Position numbers and translations under genes: made by a program | DNA from: an uncultured bacterium | Lineage (GTDB): Bacteria; Cyanobacteriota; Vampirovibrionia; Gastranaerophilales; Gastranaerophilaceae | Assembly: GCA_900547155.1 (NCBI GenBank) | Contig: URFH01000014.1 | Coordinates: 1 to 57,552, forward strand | Direction: 5' to 3' | DNA: 57,552 nt | Notes under the pieces: model-generated | Seen by the model: only the letters and a program-made list of their open reading frames with translations | Told to the model about the DNA's origin: nothing | Databases searched by the model: none | Part shown: positions 28,931 through 37,939 of the stretch, one piece after another | Position numbering within the stretch: position 1 is the stretch's first letter | Layout of the letters: every line of letters starts with the position of its first letter

Positions 28931-29485
28931 AGCAAAATTTTCTATGATTTCGTGCCCGAATTCGGTCAAAATCGCCTCCGGATGGAACTGAACGCCGTAG
29001 AGCGGAAAATTTTCGTGCTCAATCGCCATCACAACCCCGTTTTCGGTTTCCGCAGTGATTTTGAGGGGCGGTTTCAGGGTGTTTTTTGCCGCAATCAAAG
29101 AATGGTACCGCGTTGCGCTAAAACCGTCCGGAATTCCGGCGAAAAGCGGCGATTTTGCTTTGAAAAATATTTTTGAAACCTTTCCATGGAACGGATTTTC
29201 GTCTTTTACGATTTTTCCTCCGAAAACCTGCGCTATGCACTGCATTCCAAGGCAAATGCCCAGAATTTTCTTTGTTTTGTAATATTTCTCTATCAAAGGA
29301 ACGCAAACCCCAGCATTGTCAGGGTTTGAGGGCCCTGGCGAAAGGATTATTGAGGAAAAATCCAGTTTTTCGATTTCTTTTAAATCCATTTCGTCATTTT
29401 TTATCACAATCGGCTCAACCCCCGCCATTCGCAGGTATTGAACGATATTCCACGTGAAAGAATCGTAATTGTCAATCAAAAGCAT
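28919..29485 (-). CDS. pabA: Aminodeoxychorismate synthase glutaminase subunit
   Basis: This class I glutamine amidotransferase supplies ammonia to PabB for folate synthesis. Motifs: LLIDNYDSFTWNIVQYL at the start, SPGPSNPD, the catalytic Cys in GICLGMQC (about residue 78) and FHPEAILTEFGHEI near the end. The 188-residue length is usual. I place the start at the ATG 29485, which overlaps the end of the pabB-pabC fusion by 10 bases; the longer frame adds 11 residues not typical of the family. It could also serve TrpE, but the fused partner points to folate. Confidence 0.92.
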   Translation of the reverse strand: MLLIDNYDSFTWNIVQYLRMAGVEPIVIKNDEMDLKEIEKLDFSSIILSPGPSNPDNAGVCVPLIEKYYKTKKILGICLGMQCIAQVFGGKIVKDENPFHGKVSKIFFKAKSPLFAGIPDGFSATRYHSLIAAKNTLKPPLKITAETENGVVMAIEHENFPLYGVQFHPEAILTEFGHEIIENFALHA

Positions 29486-31440
29486 ACTTTCACCATCCCC
29501 CGAACCGAATTTACGCAAAAAATCGCGTCAGCGCTTTCTAAATCATACATTTTCAGGATTTTTTCTTTGCATTTTCCGCTTTTTAAAAGCTCCTGCCTGA
29601 AAATTCCGTTCAACAGCCCGCATTCCACGGGCGGCGTGAAGAATTCCCCGCCTTTTTCAATAACAATGTTCGTGCGCGCGCCCTCTGTCAGCTCGCCATT
29701 TTCGTTGAAGAAAATTTCATCGTAAATTTCTCCGTTTTTGATTTTTTCAAACGCAGCCTCAAAATGCGGGCGGTAGGTTGTTTTGTGCCTCAAAAGCGGT
29801 TCTTTTGAGCACACTTTTTCGCCGGAAACTGCGATTTTGAAACTTTTTGGTGCGTCAAATTCCCTGAAAGAAACCTCAAACCGCCCTTCTTTCCCCAATA
29901 AAACCCTCATTATCGCTGTTTTTTCGTTTATAGGGTAAAAATTCGGGGTGAGGGGGTCAACAACTGCGTTCCCAGAACGCAAAAACCCAAAAATCTCGCC
30001 CGCCGCCGCCTCATCAAACGCAAATCCAAGCGCCTGCGCACCCTTTTTCATCCTAAAAAAATGCTCCCGCCCGAAAACCGGCTCCCCGTCTTCAATTTTG
30101 ACGGTTTCAATGAGCTTTAGTCCGGCATGATTTGCGGTCAAAAACTTCGATTTAACAATTGTTTCCTCCCATTCGTCTTCCGGCGTGGAATCCCATACTA
30201 TTGCGCCTCCGACGCGGTATTTGAACACGGTTTCGCCATTTTTTCGCTGAAGAATGCGAATCGGCACGCTGAAAACCGTTTTTTCCGGCGAAATAACCCC
30301 GATTGCGCCGCAATATACATCTCTTTTGCCTTTTTCGACTTTTTCGATTATCTCCATTGTGCTGATTTTCGGCGCGCCCGTTATTGAGCCGCAGGGGAAA
30401 ATCGCATTGAAAATTTCGTACAAAGTTGTGCCATTTTTCACTTCTGCCTCGATTTGCGAGGTCATCTGGTGAAGGGTTTTGTGGGTTTCGATTTCAAACA
30501 GCTTTGTGACTTCGACAGTTCCCGTTTTTGCAATCCTGCCGAGGTCATTTCTCAAAAGGTCAACTATCATTACGTTTTCGGCGCGGTTTTTAATGTCGTT
30601 TTTGAGAAAAATTTTGTTTTCTTCGTCTTTTTCGGGGTCATCAGAGCGTTTTACCGTGCCTTTCATCGGTTTTGTTAGAATTCTGCCATTTTCCAGCTCA
30701 AAAAACAGCTCCGGCGAAAACGAGAGAATTTCCTCGTAATTATTGCGGATAAAAGCGTTGTAGGGCGTTTTTTGTTCCCTTAAAAGGCTTAAAAACAGAC
30801 TATAAGAATCCCCGAAAAACTCCGCTTCATGGTCGTATGTATAATTCACCTCGTAAGTGTTTCCCTGTGCGATTTCGTCCTTGATTTTTGTAATTGCTCC
30901 AGAGAATTCTTCATAAGTTATTGACGGTGCCGGGAAAATGTATTCCTGCGGGGCTTGCGGCGGTTGAAAATTCTGTTTTTCTGCCCGATTTTCGCTTTCG
31001 CTCTGCGCCGGTTCCGGATTTTGCTGCTTTTTGGGGGAATTCTCAAATCCGCTGCAAACGGTTTCTCCGACTTTTTCCATTTTAGCGTCGCAGGTGTTCG
31101 GGATTTTTGCTTCGCAGTGACTATGGGGGAGGCTTCTGTAAACGGGGGGTTGTGCAATATCCTGTGAAATGCCGGAGGAATCGGAACGGAGAAGCAAAAA
31201 TCCCGAACACCCCCCATCATCAAACCCATCAACCTCAAAAACCTCAAAATACAAAAGCGGCATGCCCGAAATCACATGACGCCCCAGAAAAACGTCTTTT
31301 GCCTCATATCTGACGTATCCGGCGAGAATATGCGTTTTTCTAAGCGTTTCAATCTCCTCAAACGCCTTTTTAAACTCCTCATTGTTGAACGCAGTGATGG
31401 TTTTTACCGGATTTTTAAGCTTTTTGTCGAAAATAATCAT
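29476..31440 (-). CDS. pabB: Fused PabB-PabC (aminodeoxychorismate synthase/lyase) carrying an in-frame palindromic repeat
   Basis: This 654-residue fusion makes p-aminobenzoate from chorismate. The chorismate-binding domain (about 173-430) has GNTYEVNYT and PMKGT, whose Lys is diagnostic of PabB over TrpE. The C-terminal class IV aminotransferase-fold domain (about 440-654) is aminodeoxychorismate lyase, with KTTYRP as the likely PLP lysine and DEIFFNENGELTEGARTN. Only about 70 residues precede the linker, so the N-terminal domain is short. Residues 77-116 are encoded by palindromic element C4, followed by a Gln/Pro/Glu-rich stretch to about 168. pabA overlaps the 3' end. The start has no ribosome site and an extended -10 just upstream. 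Confidence 0.92.
   Translation of the reverse strand: MIIFDKKLKNPVKTITAFNNEEFKKAFEEIETLRKTHILAGYVRYEAKDVFLGRHVISGMPLLYFEVFEVDGFDDGGCSGFLLLRSDSSGISQDIAQPPVYRSLPHSHCEAKIPNTCDAKMEKVGETVCSGFENSPKKQQNPEPAQSESENRAEKQNFQPPQAPQEYIFPAPSITYEEFSGAITKIKDEIAQGNTYEVNYTYDHEAEFFGDSYSLFLSLLREQKTPYNAFIRNNYEEILSFSPELFFELENGRILTKPMKGTVKRSDDPEKDEENKIFLKNDIKNRAENVMIVDLLRNDLGRIAKTGTVEVTKLFEIETHKTLHQMTSQIEAEVKNGTTLYEIFNAIFPCGSITGAPKISTMEIIEKVEKGKRDVYCGAIGVISPEKTVFSVPIRILQRKNGETVFKYRVGGAIVWDSTPEDEWEETIVKSKFLTANHAGLKLIETVKIEDGEPVFGREHFFRMKKGAQALGFAFDEAAAGEIFGFLRSGNAVVDPLTPNFYPINEKTAIMRVLLGKEGRFEVSFREFDAPKSFKIAVSGEKVCSKEPLLRHKTTYRPHFEAAFEKIKNGEIYDEIFFNENGELTEGARTNIVIEKGGEFFTPPVECGLLNGIFRQELLKSGKCKEKILKMYDLESADAIFCVNSVRGMVKVCF
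31093..31211 (+). repeat. Family C palindrome inside the pabB-pabC gene, copy C4
   Basis: 21-base arms (31093-31113 and 31191-31211) are perfectly complementary. Inside are the family core pieces GTGACTATGGGGGAGGCTTC and GCCGGAGGAATCGGAACGG, also found in C2, C3 and C5. The element is read through on the opposite strand without a stop, as residues 77-116 of the fusion protein. Confidence 0.92.
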
Positions 31441-31448
31441 ACCGGATT

Positions 31449-31457
31449 ATTTTACCA
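31449..31457 (-). promoter_or_regulatory. Extended -10 of the pabB-pabC gene
   Basis: On the minus strand TGGTAAAAT (31457-31449) is an extended -10 element 8 bases before the ATG, with no ribosome site between. The mRNA would begin within a few bases of the start codon. Confidence 0.45.
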
Positions 31458-31467
31458 CGTTTGCTGC

Positions 31468-32544
31468 TCAAGGTCTCATAAACGGGCCGCGCAACGGAGG
31501 TTTTAATGCGGAGGTGTCGATATTTATCACGCCTGAAGATTCGTCATTAAGGGTTTTTGCGGCTTCTTCGGGATAATAATCGTAGCGGACGTTCATTTTG
31601 CCTGAATTTATGAACTCAATCACCCTGTCAAAATATTTTTGCATGTTTTCGGCGAGTTTTGTTTTCTTTTCTATCATTTCATCGTACGGAAGCTGCCCTC
31701 GCAGGCGGTTGCAGCGCTGGTGGAGGATGATAAAGTTCTTCGGAAAGCTCTCGCCCCTCGGAGGTTTTTCAACATCGGGCATTTTTTTGTCAAAAATTAT
31801 GTGATTGGGGCGGATATGCTCGTTTGTCGCACAAAACGGCTGCAAAATATTCTGGATTGTTTCGTTAGAGTTGCGCTGTGCGTATTTGACCATAAAAGCG
31901 CTTACATCGTTTTTCGAGTAGGGTAAATTGTTTATTTTTTTCAAAATTTCCGTATAATCTTTAAGTTCCTCATGCTGCACACTAATGTTGTTGAACTTTT
32001 GTATTATTTTTCCGCGCCTGTGCTGGAGCTGCCTGTTTTCGTTATGTATCATTTTTCTTGAATATTTGAGCGTTTTTCTGATTTGGTTGCGGGTTATTTC
32101 AGAAAATTTGGGGATTTCTTTTTCAATCTCTTTTAGAATTAAATTTTGCTTATGCTCAAGATTTTCAAGGTAAAACGTGTAAATCTTTTCATTATTGAGG
32201 ATTTCTTTGATTGTGTGCTCGGGGAACATTTGTGAATATTTTTTTAAAAGCAGATAAACACGTTTTTCATGTCCTTGAATCCTTTTTTCGTAAGGTTCAA
32301 GAATTTTAAAAACCTCTTTGGACGGGATATCCGCATTGTTGCGGTCAAAACGGGTGTAGATTTGATTCGGAATCACGAGTTTTCCGCAGATTGCACAGGG
32401 CAAATCCGGAATATCGCGCAAATCGTTGATTAGGGGCTCGGATTTTTTGAACACATCAATTTTGTCATTTACGGTGCCCGCAAATGACGTTTTCTTTCCG
32501 GTAGAAAGAAAAATCGGTGTTGTGTATATGGGATTAATTCTCAT
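31468..32544 (-). CDS. HNH-type zinc protein with lineage-type N-terminus
   Basis: The 358-residue protein starts MRINPIYTTPIF and has SFAG at residues 20-23, an N-terminal style also seen in the 1170-residue protein. An HNH-like zinc endonuclease motif is split: CAICGK (about residues 51-56), then after about 170 mostly helical, charged residues TNEHIRPNHI and LHQRCNRLRGQLPYDE (about 240-290). The long helical insertion between the Cys pair and the His part is unusual. It may be a nuclease or only a zinc-binding structure. No ribosome site is evident. It lies 27 bases upstream of pabB-pabC. Confidence 0.6.
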   Translation of the reverse strand: MRINPIYTTPIFLSTGKKTSFAGTVNDKIDVFKKSEPLINDLRDIPDLPCAICGKLVIPNQIYTRFDRNNADIPSKEVFKILEPYEKRIQGHEKRVYLLLKKYSQMFPEHTIKEILNNEKIYTFYLENLEHKQNLILKEIEKEIPKFSEITRNQIRKTLKYSRKMIHNENRQLQHRRGKIIQKFNNISVQHEELKDYTEILKKINNLPYSKNDVSAFMVKYAQRNSNETIQNILQPFCATNEHIRPNHIIFDKKMPDVEKPPRGESFPKNFIILHQRCNRLRGQLPYDEMIEKKTKLAENMQKYFDRVIEFINSGKMNVRYDYYPEEAAKTLNDESSGVINIDTSALKPPLRGPFMRP

Positions 32545-32597
32545 AACAATTATTCAAAAACCCGTGATGGAAAAATTTGCTATTTTTAAAAATTTTT

Positions 32598-33584
32598 TTA
32601 AACTATTTCCACAATTTCATCAAGATTAATCTCAAGACATTCAAGCTTTTCGCAGGTTGTCTGGCGTTTGTCCCACAGACATGGACGGCAGTGGCAGTTG
32701 TTTTTTATTGCCACACAAAGCTCGTTTTGCGGGAGCAATTTTTTTTCATCAGTCGGCCCGAAAAGCCCCAGCGTCCTTGTTCCCACGCCTACACCGATAT
32801 GCATCGGCGCAGAATCCGAACAAATCAGAACTTCGGACTTTTTAGCGAGTTTTGCAAAGTCCATGATGTTTTTTGTCGTGCCGTAAAGGTTTTTGAAGTT
32901 CGGATTTTTCGTGTCAACGAGCTCAAGAACCCGTTTTATGCACTCTTCGTCGTCAGGGCCCCCGATGAGCGATACGTTTTTGCCTTTTTCGAGCAGTTTT
33001 TTAATCAATTCCGCCCAGATTTCAGGTGTCCATGTCTTTATAATGTGCTTTACGACGCTTATTTTGCTCACACCGGGGTGAACAAGCACAGAATTCGGCT
33101 CTTTTTCGCACTCGGGCACATCAATTTGCGGATATTCCGTAACAATCTGTGTGACCGGCGTTACAAGCTCATGGTACATTGCGCTTGCGTAGCGGTTTTT
33201 CTTGAGCGGAACGGCTTTTGTTAAGAAAATCCGGCTCAAAACCCCGCTGTCATAGCCATAACGGTATGTTATGCCTGTCAAAAACAACAAAATCGGTATC
33301 ATCGGGTTTGCGCCCGACGAAAAAACCATGTCAAATTTGCCCAACCTTGCTTTTAAAACGAATTTCAACAGTTCAAAATACTTGTGTTTGCCCTTAATGT
33401 CAACGCAAATCACATCGTCAATGAGATTTGTGAGGTTTTTGACGGATTTGCTGCGGGGTTCGAGCGCAAGTGTGATTTTTGCGTCGGGATATTCCTTTTT
33501 TAAACTCGATAATCCAGGCAGGAAAAGGATTTCGTCCCCTATTCCGCCAAAATTTAATGCTAAAATCTTTTTCGGCTTAATCAT
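32598..33584 (-). CDS. GT9 (heptosyltransferase-like) glycosyltransferase
   Basis: This 328-residue protein fits glycosyltransferase family 9, enzymes that add sugars to lipopolysaccharide core or related glycans in the cytoplasm. Evidence: the N-terminal ALNFGGIGDEILFLPGL, LVHPGVS at the start of the second Rossmann-like domain (about residue 167), SLIGGPDDEE, and the nucleotide-sugar region SDSAPMHIGVGVGTRTLGLF with FGPTD (about 258-280). A Cys-rich tail (CHCRPCLWDK) is common in the family. GGAAG precedes the ATG. Confidence 0.88.
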   Translation of the reverse strand: MIKPKKILALNFGGIGDEILFLPGLSSLKKEYPDAKITLALEPRSKSVKNLTNLIDDVICVDIKGKHKYFELLKFVLKARLGKFDMVFSSGANPMIPILLFLTGITYRYGYDSGVLSRIFLTKAVPLKKNRYASAMYHELVTPVTQIVTEYPQIDVPECEKEPNSVLVHPGVSKISVVKHIIKTWTPEIWAELIKKLLEKGKNVSLIGGPDDEECIKRVLELVDTKNPNFKNLYGTTKNIMDFAKLAKKSEVLICSDSAPMHIGVGVGTRTLGLFGPTDEKKLLPQNELCVAIKNNCHCRPCLWDKRQTTCEKLECLEINLDEIVEIV

Positions 33585-33685
33585 TTATTACTTCCGCATT
33601 ATAAAAACTCACCATTTTGGGAATTTGCCCGAAAAAAGTAATCTCGCAGCATTTTTGAACCCTTTGTGACTTTTTTCAACAAAAC

Positions 33686-34033
33686 TTAGAAAGGTTTTGT
33701 CTGGTTGAGTTTGTTTCTTAATTCTCTAAATCTTGCGATGTCTTCCTGAGCTTTTGAGGACTCTTTGAAAACAACCTGTGAAGACGGGTGAACCATCAGC
33801 ACGTAATCCATGTGGATTTCAAGGAAATTGTATCTTCTGGGCGGCTGATTTGAGTTGCGCGGATAAATTTCCACATTTGTGACCGCCAAAAATCTTCTTT
33901 CCTTGTCGTTTAAAAGGTCAGTGAGTTCACGATTTGTGTTTGTGTATTTAGATACGTGAACAGTGCCCTTTATGTCATGGTCGACGGTTAAAATCATTAC
34001 TTCTATGGGTATTGTATCTACGTGTTTTGCCAT
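33686..34033 (-). CDS. Small conserved protein next to flagellar genes
   Basis: This 115-residue protein is soluble and beta-rich. Its phrase GTVHVSKYTNTNRELTDLLN followed by RRFLAVTNVEIY resembles DUF6812-type proteins of unknown function; this is a weak recollection. It is 58 bases downstream of fliN in the same direction and may be part of the motor operon. GGTG lies 4 bases before the ATG. Confidence 0.6.
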   Translation of the reverse strand: MAKHVDTIPIEVMILTVDHDIKGTVHVSKYTNTNRELTDLLNDKERRFLAVTNVEIYPRNSNQPPRRYNFLEIHMDYVLMVHPSSQVVFKESSKAQEDIARFRELRNKLNQTKPF

Positions 34034-34091
34034 TGGTCACCTTCTTATATGGAAATTATATTATATTTTTTTGTCAACTGCAATCAGTTAT

Positions 34092-34583
34092 CTACTTGAG
34101 CCCTTTGATTCGATCTTCGGGGTCGGAAATTGAGGTTATACGAAGCCCGAAATTGTCTTCAATAACAACAACTTCGCCGTTTGCAATGTGTTTTCCGTTT
34201 GCGTAAAGCTCTACTGATTCACCTGCAACCTTGTCCAGCTCTACGATTGAGCCTCTCGTGAGTTCAAGCACTTTTTTTACGGGCAGCTGGCATCTTCCGA
34301 GCTCAACTGTCAGCTGGAGTTTTATATCCATCAAAAGTTCAAGGTTTTTGTTCGTATCCGTGTTCGTCGGCGTATAGCTGTCGAATTGCGTAAATTCAAC
34401 AGGACGAACGGTTACCGGGTCGTTAATATCACGTTCTTCAATTTTAACTTCGCCGTTTTCGGGTTCGGAATCTTTTACAGCAGCTTCTTCTGCCGGTTCT
34501 GCGGCCGTATTTTCAGAAATTTCGGCGTCAGAAACCGGAGTTTCTTCATTCAGATTGTCATTTTGCATGTTTTCGTCTTGCAT
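34092..34583 (-). CDS. fliN: Flagellar motor switch protein FliN
   Basis: FliN forms the base of the flagellar C-ring with FliM and FliG. The C-terminal 80 residues show the SpoA domain: LMDIKLQLTVELGRCQLPVK, ILELTRGS-type KVLELTRGSIVELDK, and GEVVVIEDNFGLRIT. The first 75 residues are acidic, Glu/Asn/Ala-rich and low in complexity, longer than in enteric FliN but common in other phyla. It follows fliM by 12 bases, with an AAAGGG site. Confidence 0.93.
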   Translation of the reverse strand: MQDENMQNDNLNEETPVSDAEISENTAAEPAEEAAVKDSEPENGEVKIEERDINDPVTVRPVEFTQFDSYTPTNTDTNKNLELLMDIKLQLTVELGRCQLPVKKVLELTRGSIVELDKVAGESVELYANGKHIANGEVVVIEDNFGLRITSISDPEDRIKGLK

Positions 34584-34595
34584 TGTGCGCCCTTT

Positions 34596-35642
34596 CTAAA
34601 AATAATGCCTCAGTGTGTTCGTATAGTCGTCATATCTGTCCGTAACCTTTACACAGAGCCTGTTTCGGATTTTTCCGGGCCTGCCGTAGAACTTTTTCTC
34701 GCCGTTGACCGTAACAATCAGGTCGTCTGTGCATAGATTATCCAATTTTATAACATCTCCCTCTTTCAGGGCAAGAATCTCGTCAAATGTAACCTCGGTT
34801 TCTCCGAAAATCACGCTGACATCAATAAATGACGTGTTTAATTTTTCAATCATCTTTTTGCGTTCTTCAGAGGTCGCAATCAAGCCTTTTGCCTGGAAAA
34901 TATGCTGCGTGGTAAGCTGGTCAAGGATGTTTTCCAGAACCGGATAAGGGTAGCAAAGGCTGACAAGCCCGTAATGCTGGCGTGCAATGTGCATTTCAAA
35001 CGTTACAAGCGCAACAATTTCACCTGTGGAGGCAATTTGGATGTTAGTATTTCCCGTATCAAGCCCGATTAGGTTTGCATTGACCGGAATTACGTGCGAC
35101 CATGCGGTTCCGAGCGTCTGGATATTGCGCTCAATCATTTTTTTGACCAGAGATTCTTCAATATCCGTCAATTCGCGGGTATTTTGCTCGATTGCGCCGA
35201 CGCCGCCGAGCATTCTGTCAACAATGCTCGATAAAACCTCGTAGCTGATTCCGATTAAAATCTGCCCGGGCAAAGGATTCAGCTCAAATATCCCGAGCGA
35301 AATCGGGTTGGGAATTGAGCGCATAAATTCGTCATAAGTAAGCTGGTCAACAGAAACAACGTCAACATCAATCTGCATACGCAAATATGTGGTCAAAACC
35401 ATTGAAAGCTGGCGCGAAAATTCGCGGTGAATGTCCTGCAAACCCCTTAAATGGTCTTTTGAAAACTTATCCGGACGACGGAAGTTGTACAGTTTGTAAC
35501 CGCGTTTTCTTTCCTCGGTTCCTTCCGTGTCTTCGATGTCGAATTCGTCGGAATCAAGGTCAATAACGTAGCTCTGTTCATCGTTTTCATCAAAAACAGC
35601 CTGTTCGTTCTCTTCAATTTTCGGATTTTTATCTGAATCCAA
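34596..35642 (-). CDS. fliM: Flagellar motor switch protein FliM
   Basis: FliM binds phospho-CheY and sets the direction of rotation. The 348-residue product has an acidic N-terminus, the FliM core (HLRGLQDIHREFSRQLSMVL near 65, then SIPNPISLGIFELNPLPGQ) and a C-terminal SpoA domain (VTFDEILALKEGDVIKLD near 290). The usual N-terminal CheY-binding LSQxEID peptide is not obvious. The start is a TTG at 35642 preceded by AGAGGG. Confidence 0.94.
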   Translation of the reverse strand: MDSDKNPKIEENEQAVFDENDEQSYVIDLDSDEFDIEDTEGTEERKRGYKLYNFRRPDKFSKDHLRGLQDIHREFSRQLSMVLTTYLRMQIDVDVVSVDQLTYDEFMRSIPNPISLGIFELNPLPGQILIGISYEVLSSIVDRMLGGVGAIEQNTRELTDIEESLVKKMIERNIQTLGTAWSHVIPVNANLIGLDTGNTNIQIASTGEIVALVTFEMHIARQHYGLVSLCYPYPVLENILDQLTTQHIFQAKGLIATSEERKKMIEKLNTSFIDVSVIFGETEVTFDEILALKEGDVIKLDNLCTDDLIVTVNGEKKFYGRPGKIRNRLCVKVTDRYDDYTNTLRHYF

Positions 35643-35678
35643 CTTTATTCCCTCTGTTTTCCGGTTTTTCGCCTCCGG

Positions 35679-36254
35679 CTACTGCATAATAAACTCGCCG
35701 AAACTTACTCTTATTACTTCTCTTTCTCCGTCAAAAATATTGTTTACGGATTCGGTAATCTGTTGTTTTGCAAGCTCTTTACCCTGAACTTTTGCGAGTT
35801 CTTCAGAGGTTTTGCTTGTCATAACAGTGATGATTGCGTCCCTGATGGCCGGTCTGTACTGCTCCATTTCAGCAACAACGGGATTTTTCACCTCCGCACC
35901 GTGGCCGCCTGATTGCGGAGCGGCAATTTCGCCTTCAGGTGTGCTAACTTCAATAGCAACGCTGATTTTCAGGTATCTTCTCGGCGCTACATCGGCAAGG
36001 TTCATTGTAAATTCACCCAAATCAAGGATAATGCCTTTTTCCGGTACATCAATTGTGTCTTCTGCATTTTCGCCGTCAGTAACAGCTTTTAGCTGCGCAG
36101 TTAAAAGTTTTGACTGCAAAAAGTAGTTTGCGCCGATAAAAATTGCACAAACAAGCGATGTGATGACGATATTAATAAGAATAGGGCCAAAATCGTTCTT
36201 CTTTTTTGTATTTTCTGGTGCCATTTCGTCTTTTCTTGCTGCCGGTTTTGTCAT
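35679..36254 (-). CDS. fliL: Flagellar basal body protein FliL
   Basis: FliL surrounds the stator and supports motor torque. The 191-residue protein has one N-terminal membrane helix (about 28-50), an acidic linker, and the FliL domain (ILDLGEFTMNLADVAPRRYLK and later FDGEREVIRVSFGEFIMQ). I start at the ATG 36254 with GGAG 7 bases upstream, not at the TTG four codons earlier. It sits between motB and fliM. Confidence 0.92.
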   Translation of the reverse strand: MTKPAARKDEMAPENTKKKNDFGPILINIVITSLVCAIFIGANYFLQSKLLTAQLKAVTDGENAEDTIDVPEKGIILDLGEFTMNLADVAPRRYLKISVAIEVSTPEGEIAAPQSGGHGAEVKNPVVAEMEQYRPAIRDAIITVMTSKTSEELAKVQGKELAKQQITESVNNIFDGEREVIRVSFGEFIMQ

Positions 36255-36274
36255 ATCAATCTCCAACTTTTCAA

Positions 36275-36955
36275 TTATTTTACAGAGCTCATTATAACTA
36301 TGTCAACTCTGCGGTTTTTTGCTCGTCCTGCCGGATTATCGTTTTTGTCAACCGGCATATATTCTCCGTATCCGACCGCGGAAAGCCTGCCGGGCGGGAA
36401 TTTTTTCGTTTGTGTAAGGTACGAAATTATATTTGTGGCTCTGGCTGTCGAGAGCTCCCAGTTTGACGGGTATTTCTCGTTTTTTATAGGCATTGAGTCT
36501 GTGTGCCCCTCTATAACAACCGGATTTGTGAAAGCTTCAAGCGAAAGGGCGATTTTGTCCAATTCAGCCTTTGCTTCCGATTTTATTATAGCAGAACCCG
36601 GGTCAAAAAGCATTGTATCATTCAGACGAATTACGACTCCGCGCTTTTCTTTGAGTATTTTCACAGAATTGTCCGAAATTGCTCCTGCTTTGAGCGTTTT
36701 TATGATTTCTTCCTGCTCGAGCACTTCAGGATTGGCGATTTGCTCCTGTGTTTCGGGTAATTGCTGCTCAATTGCGGGTTTTGAAGCAAAAACGCCTTTT
36801 AGCGAATCATTCACGTTTTTAACTTCGTTTTTGCCCATCGAATGCGCCGCATAAAGCACCATAAACAGCGCAAGAAGCATTGTCACAAAATCTGCATACG
36901 AAATCACCCAGCGGTTTATGTAATCGTTAGAATTCGTGTAATAATCTCTGTTCAT
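36275..36955 (-). CDS. motB: Flagellar stator protein MotB
   Basis: MotB anchors the stator to peptidoglycan and carries the ion-binding Asp. The single helix has VISYADFVTMLLALFMVLY, with D22 as the predicted ion site. The OmpA-like peptidoglycan-binding domain follows (VVIEGHTDSMPIKN near 147, then LSTARATNIISYL and GYGEYMPV). The length is 226 residues. Its ATG overlaps the motA stop by 4 bases, as usual for the pair. Confidence 0.95.
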   Translation of the reverse strand: MNRDYYTNSNDYINRWVISYADFVTMLLALFMVLYAAHSMGKNEVKNVNDSLKGVFASKPAIEQQLPETQEQIANPEVLEQEEIIKTLKAGAISDNSVKILKEKRGVVIRLNDTMLFDPGSAIIKSEAKAELDKIALSLEAFTNPVVIEGHTDSMPIKNEKYPSNWELSTARATNIISYLTQTKKFPPGRLSAVGYGEYMPVDKNDNPAGRAKNRRVDIVIMSSVK

Positions 36956-37740
36956 CGAATCCCTCCGTAGCTTTCCTCAAGCGGGTGGCTTTTGTTGTGG
37001 TAATTCAAATATGCAAGCAGCTTTTCTTCAATAACGATAGGGGTTTCGCCCATCTGAATCGAAACGATTCCCTGCAAAATAACCTCTTTTAAAAGCATTT
37101 TTTCTCTCAAATTCATTTTCAGCTTGCCGGCAATAGGCAAAAACAGGAAATTTGCAAACCCGACGCCGTAAAGCGTTGAAACAAATGCCGTCGCAATCCC
37201 GTGCGCAAGCACATCGGGCTCTTGAATATAGCTCATAATCTGGATTAGCCCCATAACAGCACCCACAATCCCGAAAGTCGGCGCATATCCGCCAAAAGCC
37301 TCAAAAACGCGGGAATTTATCAGTTCTTCTTCTTCGTTATATGAAAGTTCGGCATTCAAGATGTCATAAATCATCTGCGGATTGTTATAATCCGTGGAAA
37401 GCTGGATTCCGCGGCGCAAAAAAGGATCCTGAATATTTTCAACCAGCTCGTTCAGCGAAAAAAGGCCGTTTTTCTTTGCATATCTTGCAAGGTAGATTAT
37501 TTCGTCAATAACGCGAATTGGAGCCTGTTTCGGGGTGAAAAAAACCTCTTTTGCGGATTTTATGGCGTTTGAGAGGGTGCGCGGGCTGAAATTCAGAAGC
37601 GAAGCGCAAAATGTGCCCCCCAGAACAATTAAAATCGCTGACGGCTGAAATAACGACACGATAGAGGCTGCCTCTGACTTTTGTGTCATAAGAACTATCA
37701 ATAACGCAATAATGATGGCTGCAACAGCAGAAATATTCAC
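36952..37740 (-). CDS. motA: Flagellar stator protein MotA
   Basis: MotA forms the ion channel with MotB. The 262-residue protein has four membrane helices and the conserved GGYAPTFGIVGAVMGLI (about 149-165) and GIATAFVSTLYGVGFANFLF (about 181-200). The start is a GTG at 37740 with AGAGGG upstream. It is the first gene of motA-motB-fliL-fliM-fliN, so the cell probably swims, though other flagellar genes are not in the window. Confidence 0.95.
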   Translation of the reverse strand: MNISAVAAIIIALLIVLMTQKSEAASIVSLFQPSAILIVLGGTFCASLLNFSPRTLSNAIKSAKEVFFTPKQAPIRVIDEIIYLARYAKKNGLFSLNELVENIQDPFLRRGIQLSTDYNNPQMIYDILNAELSYNEEEELINSRVFEAFGGYAPTFGIVGAVMGLIQIMSYIQEPDVLAHGIATAFVSTLYGVGFANFLFLPIAGKLKMNLREKMLLKEVILQGIVSIQMGETPIVIEEKLLAYLNYHNKSHPLEESYGGIR

Positions 37741-37835
37741 TTTATCCCTCTATTATCCCCAATATATTTAATAATATCATTCCATATTTTCGGGTTTGTG
37801 AATATACATCATTTAATGTATTTTTCCCGAGCATA

Positions 37836-37880
37836 AGCCCTCCCCGGCTTGGGGAGGGTTGGGTGGGGAGCGGATTATCA
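37836..37880. repeat. Family B unit, copy 7
   Basis: A single CCCTCCCCGGCTTGGGGAGG hairpin unit lies between motA and the Cys-rich gene. Confidence 0.6.
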
Positions 37881-37906
37881 GGCACTTCCTCCCGCAACGG
37901 AAAACT

Positions 37907-37936
37907 AAAAAAGCGGGATAAAATCACCCCGCTTTT
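37907..37936 (-). terminator. Terminator of the Cys-rich exported gene
   Basis: On the minus strand AAAAGCGGG pairs with CCCGCTTTT across a 10-base loop, followed by Ts (stem 37936-37928 with 37917-37909). It starts a few bases after the gene's stop. Confidence 0.8.
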
Positions 37937-37939
37937 AAA

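Noticed and set aside
37742..37927. 61-codon open frame upstream of motA
   Set aside because: It contains a family B repeat and overlaps a terminator; no ribosome site.
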